This document shows, one piece after another, positions 32,597 to 43,700 of a DNA stretch of 64,000 bases (positions within the stretch are counted from its first letter, which is position 1; each line of letters begins with the position of its first letter). The stretch is from NCBI RefSeq assembly GCF_014640315.1, contig NZ_BMGS01000014.1, positions 1 through 64,000 on the forward strand, in the 5' to 3' direction. The DNA is from Hymenobacter glacieicola. Its GTDB lineage: Bacteria; Bacteroidota; Bacteroidia; Cytophagales; Hymenobacteraceae. The position numbers and the translations under genes were made by a program. Under the pieces are notes generated by a model that saw only the letters and a list, made by a program, of their open reading frames with translations, was not told the origin of the DNA and did no database searches.

Positions 32597-33121
32597 ATGT
32601 ACAATCCGTACTCTTTTTTGCTGGCCCTTTATTTCTTGCCATTTGGCTACATCCCACACAAGGCAACACGTGGTATTTCACCAGCCCAAACTGCTGGAGC
32701 AACTCCCAACACAGCAACCGTTGCCATTGATGGCAAGCCATTTATTGTGGATGTCGCTGCCTCTACCTTAACATTGAATACACAGTCGCGCTACCTCACC
32801 TTGACGCTGAACGCTACCACGGGTAGCCGAATACAGGTAATAGCCCAACTGGAGAATTTCAAGAAGACTCCTGGACGTTATGTCATTGCAGATCCCATCT
32901 CACCCAGTGGCCTTTACTTTACAGAGACTGTAAACAGCCGGGTTGAATCTTTCGAACCACGCATGTGCCCTGCGGGTACCCGAACGGTTCACATTGAGGA
33001 TTTCAATGAAAAGCAGCACCGAATCCGGGGCACTTTCAGCGGCATTGTTTGTAACGGGCGGGGCCGTACGGTACAAGTCACTAAAGGAGAGTTTAATCTG
33101 CCATTTGAGACAGTTCACTAG
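32597..33121 (+). CDS. Putative exported protein, 174 aa
   Basis: The N-terminus MYNPYSFLLALYFLPFGYIP is hydrophobic and fits a signal peptide or anchor. The rest is beta-rich (VAIDGKPFIVDVAASTLTLN, ILFTETVNS-type strands) with two cysteines (in PRMCPAG and GIVCNGRG) that could form a periplasmic disulphide. A small beta-sandwich, perhaps surface-exposed, is likely. It converges on the 1891-residue RHS-type gene across a very long palindrome. Family not recognised. It may be an accessory of the RHS island, or simply its neighbour. Confidence 0.6.
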   Translation: MYNPYSFLLALYFLPFGYIPHKATRGISPAQTAGATPNTATVAIDGKPFIVDVAASTLTLNTQSRYLTLTLNATTGSRIQVIAQLENFKKTPGRYVIADPISPSGLYFTETVNSRVESFEPRMCPAGTRTVHIEDFNEKQHRIRGTFSGIVCNGRGRTVQVTKGEFNLPFETVH

Positions 33122-33123
33122 GA

Positions 33124-33184
33124 AATAAGCCGACAAGTAAAAAGCCCGAAGAAATTCTTCGGGCTTTTTACTTGTCGGCTTATT
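33124..33184. terminator. 61-nt perfect palindrome, bidirectional terminator
   Basis: Thirty-base arms, starting AATAAGCCGACAAGTAAAAA and meeting around GAAGAA-A-TTCTTC, match perfectly. The inner part (AAAAAGCCCGAAGAA / TTCTTCGGGCTTTTT) is a classic bidirectional intrinsic terminator between two convergent genes. The extra perfect outer 13 bases on each side are unusual. Confidence 0.85.
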
Positions 33185-33190
33185 CAAGCA

Positions 33191-36100
33191 CTATTTTTTG
33201 GCTTGGCTGATCTTCGTGTTAGCCGCTGGTAATTGCGGAGCCAATATCCTGCTTGCTGCGCTTGTTTTAGAAGCACCCGTTAAGTTTTGGTCATATCCCC
33301 CACTCGTGCAGTAGCCTCCTTCGTTCCGGGCTTCATCAAAATAGCTATTGTCCGAGTAATAGTAGCGGTAGGTATTCTGGTATACGCCATTACCTAAGTA
33401 CTGCCCCCCAACACACCCGCTTTCAACGGCCGTTTCGCATTGCCCGTTGATCCACTTCCGATGGTAGCCAGAGCAGGGAGGACAATCTTCCGTATATTCC
33501 CCCTGTTCCCAATCCAACGCGTTATACGTGGGACTTTGGGTGTTCACGTCGCGAATGCGGTAGCGACGGTATCCCGTAGGAGAGCCGTCCGCGTTGGCCA
33601 CGCATTCCGCTTGCCCAGTACGCACCCAGTTTGGTGTACGCATATGAGCATAGTTGTACCGGTTCTCCGTTACGAGCCGCTTGGCATTCACTGATTCATT
33701 CGGACGGTCTAAAACTTCTTTATAGACCCTTATTATCTTACCTGCCGCATCATATTGATAGTGCGTGAAGAGATTATCATTGTTTAATACATAGGTAATC
33801 TGACCTGTGTGCAGATCATACGTATAGGCTGTCATGGGACTGGTCACGGGATGAAACCGGAAGTCATCCATGTAGACCGTGCCAGTGCCTATATTACGGC
33901 ACCCCACTATTAATTCTTGGTTAGTCGCCGTTACTGGAACTTGGATCAACAAATTAAGTAGATACCAATCCCCCGCTTTTTTGGTGCTGGTGCTCGCAAT
34001 AGAAGCAGTTCCCAGTGATGTGCCATTGAGCGTAGCATAGAGTTGTCCCCCGCGCGTTGCTACATCACTCTTGTGCACCCATGCGCTTAATTGGTAGCTC
34101 CGGCCAGCGGTAAAATCCTGATTACTGCCAGCAGTACCTCGGTAGGTGAAGCCTTGCTGCCCTCCTGTCATTTTACTGCTATACTGCCCCGTGTGGTGAA
34201 TCGTATCACGAGTGGCATTATTACGTACTTCTCCTCCAAAGTATCGAATACTCGAATTGCCCTCTACGGGCTGAAATTCATCTTCTGCTCCCGAGTAGGC
34301 AATTTCGGTGTAGCGAGCATTCGGTGCGGTAGCCAGCGTTTTGGTCAAGTCATAGCCGGATTTGCTGGTCATATACTGCCCGTTAAGGTCGCGTGATTCC
34401 GTTGGCCGGGAATACTGGTCATACCGCGTCGTCAGCCCAGTTCTGAGCCAGCCGGCATTCTGACCGTCAGGATACAACCGGCTCCAATCAAATTCTACAA
34501 AACCGGCGTAGGTACCATCAGGATTCAGCCGGCTACCATTCCACACGAAGGACTCATATTGCCGCCAGATTGGACGTGGACCGCTTGAATTCTCATACCG
34601 ATCTGTACTAGCGTTGTACGTACGATAGGTTTCCCAATTCGCTTTCCATGTTTGGAGGCCGGCTGAAACCAGAGAATTTTTCGAGCCTGTTCGCTTGTAC
34701 ACGTACGTACCCGCCTCTTGGGAGAGCATGTTTCGATTGCCTGGCTGATCACTCTTGGGACCCATTGCTGCGTAGGGGGCCAGAGTATACGCGAGTACTG
34801 TTTTGGTGACGTACTCATCCCCCAAGGAATTCTTCACCCGCGTTTCGACTAATTGACCCGTCAGAAAGTCATAAACATCGTTGAAAGTGGTCACCTTCAT
34901 GTTATTGGCCACGGTGGTGGTGGATGCCAGAATGGTGGGAATGTATTCCTTGGTTGACCGGTTCACCCGATAGTGAGTGCGCTGCAACATCTCGTTGGTC
35001 ATCACTCCTTCCGTGAACTTGCCTTGACCAGCAATACCGTCTGTATTCAGAAGCGTGTTGGAATAGCCAAACGTAGACGTAAATTCGAGTTCACCCCGCC
35101 GGTTGTATTTGCGGATAGCTTGTGGCTGTCCGAGCTTTCCTACATCTACTGTCGTGCGGTTATTGCGTCGTTCCAAGTACCGGCGAATATATTCGGTGCC
35201 ATTCCTATCCGTGTACTTATATGGTATCCTTCCTAGATAGTCCCCGCTATATACATTACCTGGGGTAATGCGCACCATTGTGGAGGCAGGGGTGAAGAAA
35301 GAAAATTCCTCCCGCTGATCGTGGTCTGCATCGTTATTGTTAGCAAACTGCCCTCGTAACACGGTCACCTTACCGTACATAACCGGTGTGGAGGGATAGT
35401 CGTACCAACCGTCAAATTCCCGAGGTTCTCGCTTCACAAATTCGGGCTCTTTGGCAATGACTCCACTGCTGTTTAGAGCAGGTAATGTGCTGATGGCCTG
35501 TTGGTAACGGTAGCGTACTTGGTAGGCAGTGTTATTTTCATCAAGGGTAGTTACCGCTGCTACTCGAATGTCTCCCCCGTTGCGAATAAGTGGCAGTAGA
35601 GTGCTGACGCTCATACCTGTGGGGTAGTAGGATGAACACATATTACCTATATCCCCGCAGGGGGAAGGAGCATTCTCAGGATTTAACGTAATCGTGTTAG
35701 TACCTACACTCTGGACGGTTACCTCCTGGTCCTGATACAAGTAGGGACATTGAGGATAAGAAGTTGTCCAATACGGGTTGCCCGCCTGGTCTTCCGTTTG
35801 CTCTGAGCATTCTGCTTGGTACCCTGCCTGACCCGTTAGACGAAGTTTGTCATTTGGGCGTATATAATCCTGCAGATTGCCGTAGAAGTTCTTTACCTGT
35901 AAAGTGGTTGAACAATCAGTATTGGAAAATTCAAATTTGGCAGTACCAAATTCGGAGACATGCGCATATTGATCCCGCTCATAACTAATTTGAGTCCTAC
36001 TACCCAAAGGAGTAACAATTTCTGTTAAGGACCAGGCGGCTCCATCAGCGGAGGCTTGACTGAAGCTACTAGATACAGCGTGGTTTGATTTACCGGCATA

Positions 36101-38866
36101 CCCACCGCTATTATACATGCCGAAACCATCCCATTTCTCGATGCCATAACCGGGATTAACGCCGTAGTGGAATACGTAATCGGGGATCAACTTGGTGTTT
36201 TGAGGGCCATACGTAGAGATGCTCTCTAACGTGAGCTTGCCACTTCTGCCGAGCGTAGCTTGGGAGGGGTCTAAGGAAGGCAGCTGCGCTAAATTGGCGA
36301 ACGAGTTCGGCGTACCGGGGCACAACCGATAACTATAGTGAAAGACGGTCCGCTTTAGAGCTCGCTCATTAAGAAATGTCCGGATACGGGCATCCGACTC
36401 AATGTCATGCTGATCTAATACGTAGCGATACGTGTCATCATTCCGTAACTCACCGTCGGCTACCTGGGCATTGTTGGCGGTATTTTCACCGAAAGCTGGC
36501 AAATCGGTGTTGTCGCCCGGTTGCCGGATGCCGTTTGATATTCTAAGCTTTGCTAGATCTTCGTTATTGAGAATAATAATCTCGTCTAGCCGTAACGAGG
36601 AAGAAGGAGCACGCTCGTTTCGCCGCAGATTCGTGGTGCCAGAAGGACTAAAATGTCCTCGCGCATCTGTGCGGGCACTTTTGACGAATAAAGCGGTATG
36701 AGTGCGGGTACGAATGGAATTGAGGTAGTAGGTCTGTTTATGACCCTCCATGAAATTGGCCGAATTATCTTCTTCCGTGTAAGAAGTTCCTACGTACGGC
36801 TGGCGCCATTTGTAATGGGAGGAAAATTTACCATAGTCGAACTTTACCCAGCCTCCCCAATCCTTATCATCGACTACCCCCTTGTCGCCGCGGTCTACAT
36901 AGTCAGAAGAAGTAATGGCCGTCAGCAGCCACGTCGTAGCGTAAGCATAATCGCTGTAAGGAGAGCCCGTAATCGTCGTGGCTACGCCAGCCGAGCCTTG
37001 GGTCGGATTTTTTTCAACCGATTTAGTGAAGGTAGAGTAGTGATAGATAGGCAGCGAATAATGATAGGTGGTGCCATCCTCGGCCGTAACGGCAAAGGCG
37101 CCAATACCCTTGCCGGGTAATGTTACCCGCCAGGGATTGTTCACCAGCGTTGAGGTAGTCAGGCTATCATAGATAGGTTCCTCCCAACAGCGCTCATTGG
37201 ACCCATAGTCATCGGTGCACACTGTCCTGGTAGCGCCGGTGGGCTCGTATGACTTGGCGTAACGAGCTGTGGGTTTGTAATGCTCGAGCATGGCGCCATT
37301 CCCTTCAGTCGAGTTGGCATACTGCTGTAGAATTTCATCATTGGAGTACCAGGCTACGTGCTTTCCTTGTACTAAAGCGCGGCCACGTTGAGCAGGATCA
37401 CTAGCTGTTGGGCTATGAATCCCCTTACGGGCGGGTGCGGTTGAGAGTGCAGTAGTATAGCGTGATTTGAGTCGGTCATCTTGTAGTACGAGCCCTCCCG
37501 CTTCTTCTTGGGTGCTGCTAAACCCAATGCCAATGTCACCGGCCCCATTAGCACCGGGTTGCTGGTGGTAATCATAGGTGTTAGCCGCACTATTTTCGTA
37601 GCGGAATGGTACCTTGTAGTCATCCAGGAATGGAGTTACGCTGTACTTATAGTGAATCTCGGTACCCTTTTTGGGTGTTGCTACACTTCCAACCTCTAAA
37701 CGGTAGGGACGAATGCTCCCGGACACGCCGGCTCCCATCACGGAAAAGTCGTCATGTGCGACACTCACTGGGCGCATGCTCGTTTCCCAGTAATTGCCAT
37801 CGTCCGTAGGCTTAGACTCCTGATGGATATCGGCCCCCATTTCGCGGGTGATGGTTCCATTCGAGCCATTATTGTAGTAGTAATTGAACACCCGGGCTTT
37901 TTGGGGAGTGTTCCAGTATGAGCTATTATAAATTAGGGGAGCATCTTGTTCTCCTTGGTTAGTAGAATACGAGATGTCTTTGCTCAGGTCCTGAAAATAG
38001 AGAGAACCGTACATCTTCTCATCCTTCGTGTCATTATAGAAGATCCAGTAATTGGTATGCAAGAAGCGCTTTTCCTTTTTCATGGTTGGCTGACTAAAAC
38101 CAGCACCTACACCACCAGCCCGCCCCAGCATACCTGCGGCAAGTCCACTTGCTACACCAATACCAAAGTTGGTGGCTACTTTAGCTCCCAGGGACATGGA
38201 TTTTTGCGCAGTCTGAGCTCCTTTTGCTGCTGCTGAAACAGCACTGGAAGAGCCAAAAGAAGCGATGGTTAGAGCCGCCCCTACCATGGCAACGGGATCT
38301 GCACTGATGCCTTTGCCCTTAGTATACTTTACCCCAACTAATCCCCCAGAATTGATTTTACCTTGCTCCCACCCGACAGTGGCCAAGCCTAGTAGATCAG
38401 CCGTGCCGCTATGGCCTGTTTCCGAATCCCATGCGAGATCTAATACACCAGGAACACCTCCATACCAGCCGCGGCCGATATCCTTACGATAGGTGGATGT
38501 GTACTGGTCCCCAGAAATGTCATCAGGATAGCCATTCAGACCACGCGCGATGGCGCCGGGATTGAGAGACCAGCCTAGTCCTACCCAGGAGGCTTCCTGC
38601 TCCAAGCGGATTCCTGCCCGATAAGTTAGAGGAATTGAAAAGCCCTGCTCAGGGCCAGGAACATCCAGAATAGGAATATTATACGTGAAGTCCCCGGTCG
38701 TCATATTGACCATGTCAGTAGAACCGGGAGATTCATAATTAGTGAATTCCGGCTGACCTGGTCCCATCATAGCCCAGCTTACCGTGGGTGCTGCCAGATT
38801 GCCTAGAGTTTCCAGCAACAGAAAGCAGGAAATACCCCGTATCAACCGGCGGTTACGAAATAGCAT
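33191..38866 (-). CDS. Very large RHS/SpvB-like surface protein, 1891 aa
   Basis: A signal-peptide-like start (ISCFLLLETLGNLAAPTVSW) leads into a region typical of Bacteroidota RHS-associated proteins (TTGDFTYNIPILDVPGPEQG, LTYRAGIRLEQEASWVGLGW). A small internal glycine/alanine-rich hydrophobic segment lies near residue 210. RHS/YD-like strands fill much of the middle. A carbohydrate-binding jelly-roll-like region (residues about 1600-1750, FTAGRSYQLSAWVHKSDV) is followed by YD repeats. The C-terminus is cysteine-rich (CPPCSGYHRKWINGQCE) and is not an obvious toxin. It probably forms the partner shell of the 2125-residue RHS protein on the same strand. Confidence 0.8.
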   Translation of the reverse strand: MLFRNRRLIRGISCFLLLETLGNLAAPTVSWAMMGPGQPEFTNYESPGSTDMVNMTTGDFTYNIPILDVPGPEQGFSIPLTYRAGIRLEQEASWVGLGWSLNPGAIARGLNGYPDDISGDQYTSTYRKDIGRGWYGGVPGVLDLAWDSETGHSGTADLLGLATVGWEQGKINSGGLVGVKYTKGKGISADPVAMVGAALTIASFGSSSAVSAAAKGAQTAQKSMSLGAKVATNFGIGVASGLAAGMLGRAGGVGAGFSQPTMKKEKRFLHTNYWIFYNDTKDEKMYGSLYFQDLSKDISYSTNQGEQDAPLIYNSSYWNTPQKARVFNYYYNNGSNGTITREMGADIHQESKPTDDGNYWETSMRPVSVAHDDFSVMGAGVSGSIRPYRLEVGSVATPKKGTEIHYKYSVTPFLDDYKVPFRYENSAANTYDYHQQPGANGAGDIGIGFSSTQEEAGGLVLQDDRLKSRYTTALSTAPARKGIHSPTASDPAQRGRALVQGKHVAWYSNDEILQQYANSTEGNGAMLEHYKPTARYAKSYEPTGATRTVCTDDYGSNERCWEEPIYDSLTTSTLVNNPWRVTLPGKGIGAFAVTAEDGTTYHYSLPIYHYSTFTKSVEKNPTQGSAGVATTITGSPYSDYAYATTWLLTAITSSDYVDRGDKGVVDDKDWGGWVKFDYGKFSSHYKWRQPYVGTSYTEEDNSANFMEGHKQTYYLNSIRTRTHTALFVKSARTDARGHFSPSGTTNLRRNERAPSSSLRLDEIIILNNEDLAKLRISNGIRQPGDNTDLPAFGENTANNAQVADGELRNDDTYRYVLDQHDIESDARIRTFLNERALKRTVFHYSYRLCPGTPNSFANLAQLPSLDPSQATLGRSGKLTLESISTYGPQNTKLIPDYVFHYGVNPGYGIEKWDGFGMYNSGGYAGKSNHAVSSSFSQASADGAAWSLTEIVTPLGSRTQISYERDQYAHVSEFGTAKFEFSNTDCSTTLQVKNFYGNLQDYIRPNDKLRLTGQAGYQAECSEQTEDQAGNPYWTTSYPQCPYLYQDQEVTVQSVGTNTITLNPENAPSPCGDIGNMCSSYYPTGMSVSTLLPLIRNGGDIRVAAVTTLDENNTAYQVRYRYQQAISTLPALNSSGVIAKEPEFVKREPREFDGWYDYPSTPVMYGKVTVLRGQFANNNDADHDQREEFSFFTPASTMVRITPGNVYSGDYLGRIPYKYTDRNGTEYIRRYLERRNNRTTVDVGKLGQPQAIRKYNRRGELEFTSTFGYSNTLLNTDGIAGQGKFTEGVMTNEMLQRTHYRVNRSTKEYIPTILASTTTVANNMKVTTFNDVYDFLTGQLVETRVKNSLGDEYVTKTVLAYTLAPYAAMGPKSDQPGNRNMLSQEAGTYVYKRTGSKNSLVSAGLQTWKANWETYRTYNASTDRYENSSGPRPIWRQYESFVWNGSRLNPDGTYAGFVEFDWSRLYPDGQNAGWLRTGLTTRYDQYSRPTESRDLNGQYMTSKSGYDLTKTLATAPNARYTEIAYSGAEDEFQPVEGNSSIRYFGGEVRNNATRDTIHHTGQYSSKMTGGQQGFTYRGTAGSNQDFTAGRSYQLSAWVHKSDVATRGGQLYATLNGTSLGTASIASTSTKKAGDWYLLNLLIQVPVTATNQELIVGCRNIGTGTVYMDDFRFHPVTSPMTAYTYDLHTGQITYVLNNDNLFTHYQYDAAGKIIRVYKEVLDRPNESVNAKRLVTENRYNYAHMRTPNWVRTGQAECVANADGSPTGYRRYRIRDVNTQSPTYNALDWEQGEYTEDCPPCSGYHRKWINGQCETAVESGCVGGQYLGNGVYQNTYRYYYSDNSYFDEARNEGGYCTSGGYDQNLTGASKTSAASRILAPQLPAANTKISQAKK

Positions 38867-39011
38867 AATCTTATGGGAGTATTAGTTTTTCAAGCGAAAA
38901 AACAAGCGGAGTAAGAAATCGGCAGGCAGTTAACGCGTTCTATTTGGCTAATTCTAGCCAATCTGCCCTAGGTTAAGCAATGAACAGAAGCGATCGAGGA
39001 ATCCAGTGAGT

Positions 39012-39467
39012 TTACCTATATGTAGCAGCATGCTGCGAATCGTACTGGGTGTTAAGGCCAGTGATAATATCGTCCGTAAGATCAGCGCCTTCGGCGGCGT
39101 AAACAAGATTCCCCTGCTCCGTAGCCCCAAGAATAAGGTGGTAACTGTGCTCCCGGCCATACTGTTTGATGTAGGCATTCACCTCTTGGAGAACCTGCTG
39201 ATTAAGACGTGCTTCCTCAGTGGCGGCTCGCTGTTGAATGGCCGCTTGGTATTGAGCAAGTTGCTCGGCGGGAGCCTGCTCAGTTCGTAGGGAGTCAAAA
39301 CGGGCTTGCCACTCTTGAGCTTTGGCTTTAAACTCAACTTGGCGAGGAGAAGCTCCGTGGTACTGCTGCAATATTTTAGTCGGGTTGATATACCCGATCT
39401 TGTTGGAGGAACAGGCAAAACAGCTACTCAATATGCCTGCAAGAAAAATACTATACGGGTACTTCAT
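39012..39467 (-). CDS. OmpH/Skp-like lipoprotein
   Basis: A 151-residue lipoprotein. Its signal sequence ends in a cysteine-rich lipobox (AGILSSCFACSS). Next come YINPTKILQQYHG, a long coiled coil (residues about 45-105) and the C-terminal ILGATEQGNLVYAAEGADLT motif of OmpH/Skp periplasmic chaperones. Skp-like proteins hold unfolded outer-membrane or secreted proteins. Encoded between the RHS genes, it probably helps export of the huge surface proteins. Confidence 0.85.
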   Translation of the reverse strand: MKYPYSIFLAGILSSCFACSSNKIGYINPTKILQQYHGASPRQVEFKAKAQEWQARFDSLRTEQAPAEQLAQYQAAIQQRAATEEARLNQQVLQEVNAYIKQYGREHSYHLILGATEQGNLVYAAEGADLTDDIITGLNTQYDSQHAATYR

Positions 39468-39501
39468 AGAAATGGAAGCAGCTACAGAACAGCTGATGGT
39501 A

Positions 39502-40110
39502 CTAAAATTTGAGTTTAGGCAAATTGGTTAAAGCCTCCTCGCGGAATGGAAACCGCAAAGAGCCGAGCTGAAACTGGGTATCGTGGTAAGCTAGTGTGAA
39601 CCCATGTGTTAAGTCCAATTGATGGGTATCAAATACTAGTAATACCGTGGAACGGCCAGTGGTACCGTATTGTCGAGGATATAGTGCAGCTAAAGCTGCC
39701 ACTGAATCATGTTGGGGCTTCACGGTAACAACGTATACGTCCTGCGCAATACCTGAATTGAGATAGGTAAGGGCACGAGTGAACAGGGGTTGATCCGTGA
39801 TGTACTGGTTTTCGATTTCCGCTTTGTTCTGGGCTAGTGACAAGACGAGGTATGTCTTGCCCGCGTAATTTCGTCGCACCGAATCAATGACCTTGGATGA
39901 AATATTAGAAGTAGCAACCAACTCTTGGGCCACTAGCAGATCCGTTGGCTGATACGTGCAGCATACCGTCACTGAACTTATTTCCCGAGTATGTGACAAA
40001 CCGTTGGATGGTTCTTGCAGATACATTTTGTACGTTGCTTGATCCATTGACTGAGAGCACCCCAAAAATATAAGGCAGCTATAGCAAGCCAGGTGAATAC
40101 GAAACATCAA
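39502..40110 (-). CDS. Lipoprotein, 202 aa
   Basis: Signal sequence MMFRIHLACYSCLIFLGCSQ with the lipobox cysteine at about residue 18. The mature part is alpha/beta, with LVAQELVATSNISSKVIDSV, a YLVLSLAQNKAEIENQYI strand-helix and a STVLLVFDTHQLDL strand. I do not recognise the family. It lies 35 bases before the OmpH-like gene and 200 bases after the immunity gene, all on the minus strand, so it belongs to the RHS toxin island. A periplasmic or surface accessory of the toxin is likely. The sequence is somewhat AT-rich. Confidence 0.65.
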   Translation of the reverse strand: MMFRIHLACYSCLIFLGCSQSMDQATYKMYLQEPSNGLSHTREISSVTVCCTYQPTDLLVAQELVATSNISSKVIDSVRRNYAGKTYLVLSLAQNKAEIENQYITDQPLFTRALTYLNSGIAQDVYVVTVKPQHDSVAALAALYPRQYGTTGRSTVLLVFDTHQLDLTHGFTLAYHDTQFQLGSLRFPFREEALTNLPKLKF

Positions 40111-40309
40111 AGTGAACTATCAATGAGCAGAATAATGAGTGTTATACTATTTGTTCAGCAAATGCGTACGGCATATCACCATCGCAATGGCTCCAAGCAA
40201 AGTATTTTTTTATTCAAGTTGGTTTTTACCTTCCAAATTAGTGCTTTATTAAATTCACAAGAAAAGATTTGCTTGAGAGTAAAAACATGTAGTGATAAAA
40301 AACAATGAC

Positions 40310-40738
40310 TTATGTATTAAATTTTTTCTCTTGGAGTGTTAGTAAATACATTATTAAATCTTTAATGCTCCCGCAGGATGATATATTACTAACAATTTCT
40401 TCGTACGATATATTGCCATGATAATGCTTTTTTCTTTTTATTACTTCTGATAAAAAGTTATTTAAGGATAATTCTTTTAAATCACGGATTAAGTTTAGTT
40501 TGATGCGAACCTTTTGATTTAAAAAAATATTATAACCCCCAAATAAACCTATGCCATGTATTTTTTCAACGGAAGTAATTAAAAATTTATAATTACTTGA
40601 ATCAACTATGAAGCTGTCATTAAAAAAATTATTTTTTAATGCCTTTGCATTTGCTGTTGTTAAATCTTCTTCACTCTTATATATATATGGCCTTGATTGA
40701 TTTGTAAATAAGGCTACTGGGAATACTATTTCATTCAT
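40310..40738 (-). CDS. Probable immunity protein for the RHS toxin
   Basis: A 142-residue soluble protein, lysine- and asparagine-rich, encoded 12 bases downstream of the RHS toxin's stop. Its DNA is far more AT-rich than anything else in the window, as is usual for toxin-immunity pairs swapped by horizontal transfer. Features include EKIHGIGLFGGYNIFLNQKV and a C-terminal ISSCGSIKDLIMYLLTLQEK helix. No known immunity family is recognised. The assignment rests on position, size, composition and lack of a signal peptide. Confidence 0.7.
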   Translation of the reverse strand: MNEIVFPVALFTNQSRPYIYKSEEDLTTANAKALKNNFFNDSFIVDSSNYKFLITSVEKIHGIGLFGGYNIFLNQKVRIKLNLIRDLKELSLNNFLSEVIKRKKHYHGNISYEEIVSNISSCGSIKDLIMYLLTLQEKKFNT

Positions 40739-40749
40739 GGTTTGTTTTT

Positions 40750-43700
40750 TTAGCGTACTACCCCTTCAACTGTTCTACCGCCACCAGAACCAATAACGGA
40801 TTTAAACCACCTTGGCGTACCGTGATAGAGTTGTTCGGCTAAATTCATTGGATTGGGACCGACCCCATGTAAAGCATCATGGAACAATTGATTTGGCATG
40901 TTCATAAGGTTCCAAGGTTGATTTTTTAACCAATTAGGCGCATACTTACCAATGCCTTGATTTCTATGTAAAAGCCAGTGATGTACTTCCTGACCCCGGG
41001 CAGCAAGCCCATTTTTGCCTATCCATTTCCGAGTAGCGCCCCAGGTATGCGATCCTGTTTTCCAAGCTGTTTTTGCTCCTATTCTACCTACTCCTGTCAC
41101 TAGTGATTTAACTAAAAATACATCTGATACTGCCATAGCAGTATTAAATGCCCCCCATGCATAGTTCCCATTTTGGAAATCATGAATTGCCTGCCTGCCA
41201 GAACCCCAAACTGGTATCGCACTCTCTAATGTACCAGGTTCATCCACTTTTGGAATGCTCTTTAACGTTCTTGCTACATTGCTCGCATAACTTGCCAAGG
41301 TCCTCAGCGCTCCAAGTGAATGCCTTGACGCGGTAACTGTTACTTCACCTAGGGCAAATGTTTGCTTAGTTATATCGCCTAATGTGAATATCGCCTTGAA
41401 TGGATTGCCAGGCCCTGCGAAGGCCCCATCAGGGTCTATATTAATCAAAGGGTTATTACCCATACCAACATAGCCTGAGTAGAACTGGCCTGCAGGATCA
41501 ATTGTCATCCAACGACCAATTCGACTATTATAAAGACGAAGTTCGAATGCCTCATAACCTGTTTCTTCGTCGTGATCCGTATGCTGACCTTGGTAACCAT
41601 GCCGATATCGTTTATTACCTATTACATAGTTAAGGCCTGTGAGGGGGGAGCCAAAGGCATATGTATGTTGTTCCTGCACAATCATACAACCCGTTTGCGT
41701 AACCTCTACATCATCGAATAATACGTCCTGTTGAAGGGTACTGGAAATAATCATCTCCGCTGTTCCTGCCTTCGCTGCCCGGACCCCAATCTTTAGTTGG
41801 TGCCATGCCCCATCATTGCCTAGGATAGCAATCTCGCGGTCTTCTACCACTGTACCATCTACGTCACGTAAAATGTACCGCAATGTCGTGCCGGATCCTG
41901 TCATAGCAACAGTACGATTTGCTGTAGCGCCCTTACTCCAACCTGTAAAGGAAATGCCAGCCGCCAAGCGGTTCAGCCAGTTTGCATGACGCTGTATCCT
42001 ACGACCTTCAGGCAGTATAGCAGGTTGAACCTGCGCCGAGCCTACTGCTGCCCCAGCCGCTAAGAGCGGCTTCATTGTTAATTGGTCTGGACGCGAAGTG
42101 GGCATAGCTAGCATCCAGGTAGAGAAGGTAATAGTATCACCTTGCTCAACAGCTAACGTTTTGCCGGGACCATATATGAGCCCTTGGCTGGCGTTGATAC
42201 GTGATACGTGGCTACCTGTTCGAGCTGACGGGTGATAAACGCGAGTTCCCTGAATATTAGTGAATTGCTCCTCTTCCTTCGTCGCCTGCCCGGGTTCCAT
42301 AGTAGCTTGGTATTTTATAGTCTTGGGCTTGTGGAAGATAACCCGGGCATTGCCAAGCTGATCGTTCAATTCGTAGCGGGAGTCCAGAGAACCATCTTCA
42401 AGTCGTGTCAACGTACCTAACCGGCTTGAACCATAAATAGGTACTTCTGTTTGCTGCAGATCTTTTTCAGGTTGTTGTTCATACGTACTGAGCACGTTGC
42501 CTTCAGCATCGGTTATAAAGTAAGTAGTATTCAGAGTTGTGCCTTGAGCATTGAACACTACTTTGCTGCTGCGAAAGCCCCGGTCATTATAATTATATAT
42601 GGTCACCGGACTGGTAAAGTTGGCATTACGATACACGCCCGTTACTCTGCCTGTTACATCGTAGCGCAAGTATTTGTCACCTTTGCCAGCTTCCGATTCC
42701 CGGGTCATCTGACCGTTCTCGTCGTACTCATAACTGAGGACGTTTGCTCCGTTCTGGTTTTTGACCGCCAGTAGCTTATTGGTATTGGGCGTGTACTGGT
42801 AGGTGAAGTCATCCGTGGTAATACCGGCTGTGTCGCGGCGGCGCAGGCTCAAAATGTTGCCGTGAGCATCGTAGCTAAGGTTGCCTTCTTCAAATTTATG
42901 GGTAGGATCGTAGCTGAGGTAATTTCCTCCCGTCAACTGACCATAATCTGATTGCAGCAGTTGGCCTTTGGCGTCGTATTGGTAGGCATAGCCGTGCACA
43001 GAGGAGGAAGCCGCCGTACGCCACATGTTCGCTTTCACCGTGCCATCATAGCGAGCTGCATTCTGGTTGGCAGGGCTGTTAAGGTTAGGCGCAGTGAGTT
43101 GGCGGCTGCGGTAATCCCCATCAAAGTAATCTAAGCGCATGCTAAACAGGTCCCTCAACGTACCATTAGCGGCCGGGCTATCCTGGCCGGGGTCAAAGCG
43201 CTGCTCTACGTTGTTGATACTTTTGAGCCATCCTTGCAGGGTGTAGGCATAATCAATGCCTTGTAGGCGGTCAGCCAGTTCTACTCTTTTGAGCGGACCA
43301 TGTAAGTAGTAGAAATAACGGGCCTGGAGCGTTCGGTTAGCGGCCAGCCCATCAGGGCTCGTGTAAGCGCTTCGCAGGCGCCGATCTGCATCATACTCGT
43401 AGTGGTGGTAAAAGGCGTCGGGCTGACCTTTCTGATACGCCACTTCTAGTACATTACCCAAGAAATCGTAGGTATAGTCAACCATCTTAGTGCCTACCGC
43501 AGGAGCTGTCTGCACCATCCACACTACCCGGCCCATTTCGTCGTAGCTATACCAAGTAGTGTTGGTACCGTTGCTGGTTTTAGCTACCGCCCCTAACACG
43601 AACTCCTGAGTGCGACTATTGAGTGCTGCATCTTGCATAGGAAGGTCATACCATACCGTGTTGCGCTGGCTGCAGCGGTTCACATCAAGGCTATTGCTAG

